64,000 nt of DNA from Chamaea fasciata (taxonomy: Eukaryota; Chordata; Aves; Passeriformes; Sylviidae). Under the pieces are notes generated by a model. It did no database searches. It was given only the letters and a program-made list of their open reading frames with translations, and had not been told where the DNA came from. The DNA is taken from contig JARCOQ010000002.1 of the NCBI GenBank assembly GCA_029207755.1, forward strand, positions 110,657,745 through 110,721,744. The letters are read 5' to 3'. This document shows positions 58,561 through 64,000 of this stretch, piece by piece. Within the stretch, counting starts at the first letter, position 1. Each line of letters starts with the position of its first letter. The position numbers and the translations under genes were made by a program.

Positions 58561-60367
58561 CACAGTCCCCAGACTCTGTGACTTGCATATGGCATCTGCA
58601 TGATCCCAGACATGCTCCAGCAACTTCGAGCAATACTTGGCATCCCTTCAAAGAGAACTAAAGGCCTCTTGCCTCCACTTTATAATGATGGTGTTTTCAG
58701 TGAGAACTGGGCCCTGAATTAATCTTTATTGCCCTTTTCACTCCCAGACTTCACAAGGATGTGCCTTGTCACTTCTTGAGCTCTCCTTGTCTGCAGAACA
58801 CGAAATTCTTCACACAAGAGAACAGCATGTGGGAAGGGTTGAGAATTCAGCAAGTTCTCCTCACATAAATCATCTAACATTTCTCACAGTGTCCTTCAGC
58901 CGCTCGAGAAGTTATTACCCCCGTCTTGCTTTACTGCATGCTATTCCTACAGCTTTCTGGAGAAACTTTCTGTACTGAACACCTATGGAGTAGCTGCTTG
59001 GTCATCTGTGGCACCTTTGCCTCTGTCTCTAGACTTGATGGAACTGTTGAGAAAACGGTTTTTGGCAGTGGCTTCTTTTAACAGACTTGAGCTCCATCAC
59101 AAAACAGAACAGCTTCAAAATTGCATGGGCACTATCAGACACATGTAATCACTGGAAGAAGGGAAAAGAGTTGTGCACTGTCCTCCAGTGACTGCTTTTC
59201 ACATATGTGTGTTCTCTCTCCCTGGCTGGCCGTAAAGTTTGGCTGCAGGAACTGATTTGAAGGGCTAGGAGAGAGCTGGCTGTGGCTGATGGAAGCCTTT
59301 GTGGGAACAACAAAGTTGTGCTGTTCTGGGTGGATGCAGCTACAGAAAGTTCAGGGTTCAGGACTTCAGGTTAGGGTGGGCTAGACACTCATACAACAAC
59401 TCAGAGGGCAAGGTATAGGAAAAGGTAGATAAATGTCTTTGGATCATTTAGTAATAGTTGAACTTGTGTGAACGTGGAATGAAGGCAGGGCAGACAGGGT
59501 CAGAGTCTGCTCAGACATGGGATGTTCCAGAATGTCTCTAAATCCAGACAGGGTTGGCATTTCTGTGGCTATACCCACCACTGACTGTCAAATGGCCTGA
59601 ACTCAGCCCCACTCTGACATTCAGGCTGTTCCTCAGCATGGACATGGCCTAAAAGCATCTCTCAGTGGTTCAGACATCCCTTAATTTTGTTCAGTCCTGG
59701 AGGTTAAATAACCAGGAGAGTCAGAGTGAAGCTCATGGTGTGCTGGCCACACAAACAGACATGTGCAAGTAGACCAGAGAGCCACAAGAGCACAGAGCTG
59801 GGACAGGATGGGTTGTCAAAATACTTACCCAACTTGCTGGCAGGACTTTTCAGCTGTCGCTGGTGTGCACACAGATGAATTTAATGCTAGTTTAGAAATT
59901 TCTTCCAGAGCAGTACTCACACCCATGAAGTAGAGACGTATTTTGGGAGAGGAATAAGACACTCGAGCGGTACCTCCCTCTTTTTCCTTTGGGATTTGCT
60001 GCTTCCAGCTCACCCCGGCCCTCCCTCGGATGGCAGTCCTTGTTCCTGCTGTGCAAATCTGCCCGGCATGCCCCCTCAAAGCCCCAACGCTGCCATGGGA
60101 AGGGATGTCAAAGCCAATATTCTCCTCCCAGGATAATAGGAAAAAAAGAACAGCCCTTCACCTTGCATTTAAACTCCCTAAAATCAGTGCTAAATAAGCT
60201 TGAAACTGCCTGCTGCGTGCGTGTCCGTGTGGGAGCAGGGAGCTGGCGGCGAGTTCTGAGTGACACGGGTGTGCACCTCCCTTCCTCGGCTGACCTGCGA
60301 GTCCCTCCCAAGGATCTCCCAGCACCCGCTCCCTGGCGGGATGGCATTCCCCCGCGAAGGAGTGATC

Positions 60368-60439
60368 GCATTACCCGGGCCCCTTGTGTAATGCTGGTTC
60401 CCAGCAATTGTTTTCTGGTGACCTTTTATTGTTAACAAT
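60368..60439. promoter_or_regulatory. Candidate regulatory element with nested palindromes
   Basis: GCATTAC (60368-60374) and GTAATGC (60388-60394) are perfect inverted arms around a 13-nt spacer containing GGGCCC. ATTGTT follows at 60407-60412, and ATTGTTAACAAT at 60428-60439 is a perfect 12-bp palindrome. ATTGTT is the SOX-family core and its inverted pairing is the form bound by SOX dimers; GTTAAC is also the centre of HNF1-type sites. It lies within a CpG-enriched segment. The function is inferred only. Confidence 0.4.
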
Positions 60440-61618
60440 TAGCGCTGGAGCTGGAGCACAACTAGGGTAAGCATATTTTACATCCTCCTCAAGCAAACAA
60501 AAAAGCTGGGTGGGCACGGTCTTGTTTCCTGGTTCACACCCATGACTCCTTTGTGTCTCAGATCTCCTCCCACCATGTGTCATAGTCAGCAAACCCACTC
60601 CCTTACCTTTTGGCTCCCAGATAGAGTGACGTCTTCGAGGGATGCGTAGGCATGCTCAGTGTATCCCATTATTTCCTTTCACATCCTATAAGAACACTGC
60701 CTCTCCCTAATACTCAGTCTTTCCTTATCCGCGAGGCCAGAAATGTAAATCCTTCTGCACTGGAGTGCAAAGAGTGAGTTTGAAGGATGGTTTCTATTTA
60801 TTTAAATGTACAGGCTATAAACACCGCCCTCCTACACTATGTTTTGGGTTCCTGCATGTATTTCCATACAGTAAATATCCTGACAGTTCCCTCTGCTCGA
60901 CCTCAGTGATACGCACACATCCCTGGAGGCACAAACACATCAACAGTCTGCTAATCTTCACAAGTAATAACATAGATTTTTCTTCTCTCTCCTCACTTTA
61001 TTAAACTACATTTGGGGAGAAAAGGCATAGTTGGCCGCCTGCTCCAAACCTGCTCCTGGTGGTAGCCCAGGAGTATGCCCAGTCCCTGAGCTGAGGACTC
61101 TTCCCAGATGTGTACTTTGCCACTAAGTCTTTTGTCTTTCCCATGGGGAAGAAGGGAAGATGAGGAGGCAAAAGATAAGGAAAGACACTCCAATCTAATC
61201 TTGTTTCCTGCATTATGGTGTGCGTGCGTGAGGGGGTGTGCGGTGGGCGGAGGAGGGACACTACATTAATCAAATCGTGATTCTTTTAGGGTACAACAGG
61301 CAATTAAAAACAACAACTTGAATTTCTCCTGCAGCCTGTTGGCAGCTAACACACAACTCATTCTTTCTGCGGATAGCTTTACTTAGCAGGTCTGTGCCAT
61401 GACTAATGAAGCCATCTCTCCGCTAATTCCAGACCTTTTGGGAAGGAGCCCGGCTGCAGCTCACTGCACAGCCCTCCCCTCCTCGCAGGCTCCTTATGGC
61501 CACCCTGCAGGTCCCTCCCACTGCTTGCGCTGTGCTCGGGAAAAGTGTGAGAAAATATTTCTCCCTCAAATCTGCTTTCAGGAGAGCGCTGCCTCGCAAT
61601 GACATTTAAGGACAGATA

Positions 61619-61633
61619 TTTTTTTTTTTTTTC
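61619..61633. repeat. T15 homopolymer
   Basis: Fifteen T residues inside an otherwise GC-moderate segment. Confidence 0.8.
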
Positions 61634-64000
61634 TGGGGCACTTCTCATTTTATCCGGAACATTTGGAAGCCGCTTCCTTGGCAATCTTTTTGCCTGCTCC
61701 TCGGTTACCCGATCTCTCCAAAGCCACTGGCTGTGGGGAGAGGCACGCGTTTCACCGGTAAAGTCATAGTTAAACTAAACATTAAACTGTCCAAGAACTG
61801 ACTTCCTCGACAGCTCTGATTCAGGCTCCCAAAAATGCTCTGCACAGTGAATCATGCTTCCTTCTGGAAATGACAGAACTTCCTCATCATGGTGTTCTAA
61901 CTTGCCCTTTCCTCGTCTCCGGTGCTATCAGGAAAGGATTGAATTGCATGCCACATTTTTTTCCGTGGTCGGCAGGGAGATGCATCCTTTTTGAAGGGGA
62001 AGAATTTCTGTGAGTCAAAGGATGACAAACTGAAAATTAGTACCAGCCGCAGAAATAAATGACAAACAACAACATAAAGCCCCGTGGAGGTGGTCAGTGG
62101 GTGTTTATTGGCTATTTGCCTTTCTGGCAACTTGAGCAGCCTAAGGATTGAGAGGCAAGCTTGCTTTTCACCACTGAAAGTAGGAGCAAAGTTGAAACTG
62201 CCAGTATTAGCTCTCTGATTATCTTTCCTGTGCTTGGTTGGACAGGTCTTGTCTGCTTGCAAGTCAGGTAAGGTGGAGCAGTGCATGCAAGATCCCAGAG
62301 TCCATCCCAGCCCTGAAGGACACACAGCAAGAGTGTGGAGAAGGGGGAGGATAGAGGACAGTTCTTTTGGGGGCTTGTTCCTGTCGGACTCACACAGCAG
62401 ACTGTTTCACAGGCATTGTGGTGACAGCGATTTAGAGACAGTTTGATGCACAGGACTTTGAAATCAAAACAACAACCCCCTGCTTCACCCCCACCCCACG
62501 CAAACCTCTATGATTGGTGAGCAACACAGAGTTGGGGTAAACACCTGACCATATGGTAAACGATGACTTGCACTGGAAATCAAAATTTTTACAGCTCTTT
62601 TTGCTTGGCATACAAAATTTTAACTCCCCCTGAAACAGTGCAGGTGAAAGCCCAAGATGCACTGTCATTATTAGTTGCCAGGCTCTGGGCATTCCTGGGA
62701 TAAAATCCCGTCCCAAACCAAATCAGTAGCAAAATCCCAAAGGAATAGATTTTCAACCTCATTTAGACATAATATAATAGGAGGGACTGGACATTAAAAA
62801 CTGAAGAGTGGTTGAATGGAAATAGAGGGGCAATTTCTGTGCTTTCATTAGAACAAACTTACCTTCTTTTCCTAGCCATATCCAAAATGAGCAAAGCACT
62901 ATGTACTTAATAGGGAAGAAGAGTAAATTATACCAAAATATGTAAACTCTCATGCATTTTATGCAGATGAAATGCATTTTTTCAAGGCTAATTTAGGAGC
63001 ATTTATTGCCTTTGAGACTTAAGTTTATATTTCTGCCCTTTGCATTGTCCCTGAGAAATGGTATTGTTTGTGTATTGACATTTCATTATTTCAATGTGGT
63101 TCACACTTGCTGTTCATAGCAGATGAAATACATTAGAAAGAGGCATGAAGAAAAGAAACAAAATAAATGTTTAATGCATCTGAGCCTGTTTGGGGTTCCC
63201 TGTTGCACCAAGCAGGCTTAGAGCACACCTAAGGTGGAAATCAGGGAATGTAGAAGTGGAAGAAAACTCCTGCACCATCAAATTCAGTCACAGGTAGCAC
63301 AAATATAGAGTACTTTTCATAAATGGATCAAATTCTACCTGAAAAGAAGTCAACTTGTTGCTTCTTGAAAGGCTACCCCATGCCTTACTCCTCTAAGTTG
63401 TCTTTTTCTGATTTCATCCACATGCTTCTTTGTGGCCAGAACAATATTTGTGGTGTCTGTTTTAACTCAAAACCCACTAGTAACAATAATCCAGTACTTA
63501 AATATAACTCTTCCAGGCAGCAACTGATTCAATCACAGGAGTACAAAAATATTCTTAATAACAACTAACAGTCAGGTCCTTCAAATGCATGTATTAGAGA
63601 CTAGAGTAGCACACAGAACAGAAGTACCTGCTCATTCTTGACCCTCAAACCATGATCCCTTAGCGGAGTGATGTGGAGCTGCAAGGCAGGGGGGTAGGTA
63701 TTGAATCCCAAGGACTGATCATGTTCAGCAGTTTTGCAATCAGATGGGACCTTGCCAGTTTGCTGACTCATTTCCTTTGGTCCCTCAGATGTAAAAATGA
63801 GAGGTCTCATCCCACTGCCACTGTACAGGGTATGCCTCATCGATGGATTCCAAACCAAAGCAATCTGAATCTAAGGGGAAAATTCACACATCAAAAGTAT
63901 GTACACTCATGGAAATGTAATTGAAACAACACTCAGAAAGAACATTCTGTTTTTTTAGAATTTCGTTAGTTTGAAAACTGTAGTCTTAATGCAGAAAGGC

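Larger units (their letters stand above)
58561..64000. other. Gene-free unique DNA with CpG-enriched segments
   Basis: I see no gene. Two segments, about 60190-60460 and 61400-61780, have more CpG than the background but are not full islands. The plus-strand frame of about 148 codons at 59989-60435 uses a non-ATG start and encodes nothing recognisable. No mobile-element end is recognised here. The final 1.3 kb is A/T-rich and featureless. Confidence 0.5.

Noticed and set aside
58267..58623. A 118-codon minus-strand frame
   Set aside because: It lies over a probable CR1 relic in the non-coding part and shows no reverse-transcriptase motif.
59989..60435. A 148-codon plus-strand frame in CpG-enriched DNA
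   Set aside because: Non-ATG start, mixed composition and no domain; GC-rich DNA has fewer chance stops.
61488..61498. CCTTATGG as a serum-response CArG box
   Set aside because: The A/T core is four bases rather than the required six.
62476..62497. C-rich run as a G-quadruplex motif
   Set aside because: Only three tracts of C3 or longer lie within reach, so the four-tract rule fails.
1..64000. Bacterial-style features (operons, ribosome binding sites, CRISPR, insertion sequences) and tRNA/rRNA genes
   Set aside because: The DNA is clearly avian nuclear; I saw no spaced repeats of CRISPR type and no cloverleaf or rRNA sequence.

Overview
This window is vertebrate nuclear DNA and almost certainly from a bird. 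The clearest evidence is six fragments of the CR1 non-LTR retrotransposon with the typical avian 3' end: the sense strand reads toward CCTTCCAACCC and then ATTCTATGAT-like ends, and the reverse complement begins AGAATCAT...GGTTGGAA. The rest of the base composition fits: mostly A/T-rich, CpG-poor unique sequence with many homopolymer tracts and one sharply bounded CpG island. I cannot name the species or chromosome. I found no bacterial organisation, virus, CRISPR array, tRNA or rRNA.

I see no protein-coding gene that I can defend. The longest open frames are either inside a GC-rich tandem repeat, where stop codons are absent for compositional reasons, or are isolated frames of about 100-150 codons with no recognisable domain. 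The window is best read as intergenic or deep intronic DNA. A conserved exon shorter than about 150 bp could have escaped me.

Layout. 1-5950: A/T-rich unique DNA with T and T/G tracts, and a purine-biased stretch at about 4380-5110. 5957-6201: a minus-strand CR1 3' end. 6360-6905: the CpG island, with GC boxes, a compact G-quadruplex motif and a 13-copy, 21-bp minisatellite. 6955-7073: a long pyrimidine tract and an inverted (CT)n/(GA)n pair. 7074-22130: unique DNA with two short CR1 pieces (10121-10191 and 13516-13612). 22131-22429: another minus-strand CR1. 22430-39120: unique DNA with many A, T, A/C and T/G tracts, including A37 followed by (TAAA)6 at 29124-29184. 39125-39256 and 39944-40462: two plus-strand CR1 copies; the second is the best preserved in the window. 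40463-58250: unique DNA containing an inverted pair of 41-bp sequences (39 of 41 identical) at 44198 and 45671, and two C-rich G-quadruplex motifs. 58260-58560: a probable much older CR1-like relic. 58560-64000: unique DNA with moderately CpG-enriched segments near 60190-60460 and 61400-61780.

The CpG island complex at 6360-7073 is the most noteworthy object. It looks like a promoter-type island, possibly for a non-coding RNA or an alternative first exon, that has been invaded by a variable-number tandem repeat. I did not find a convincing undescribed biological system. The remaining findings are structural signals and candidate regulatory elements that need alignment or expression data.
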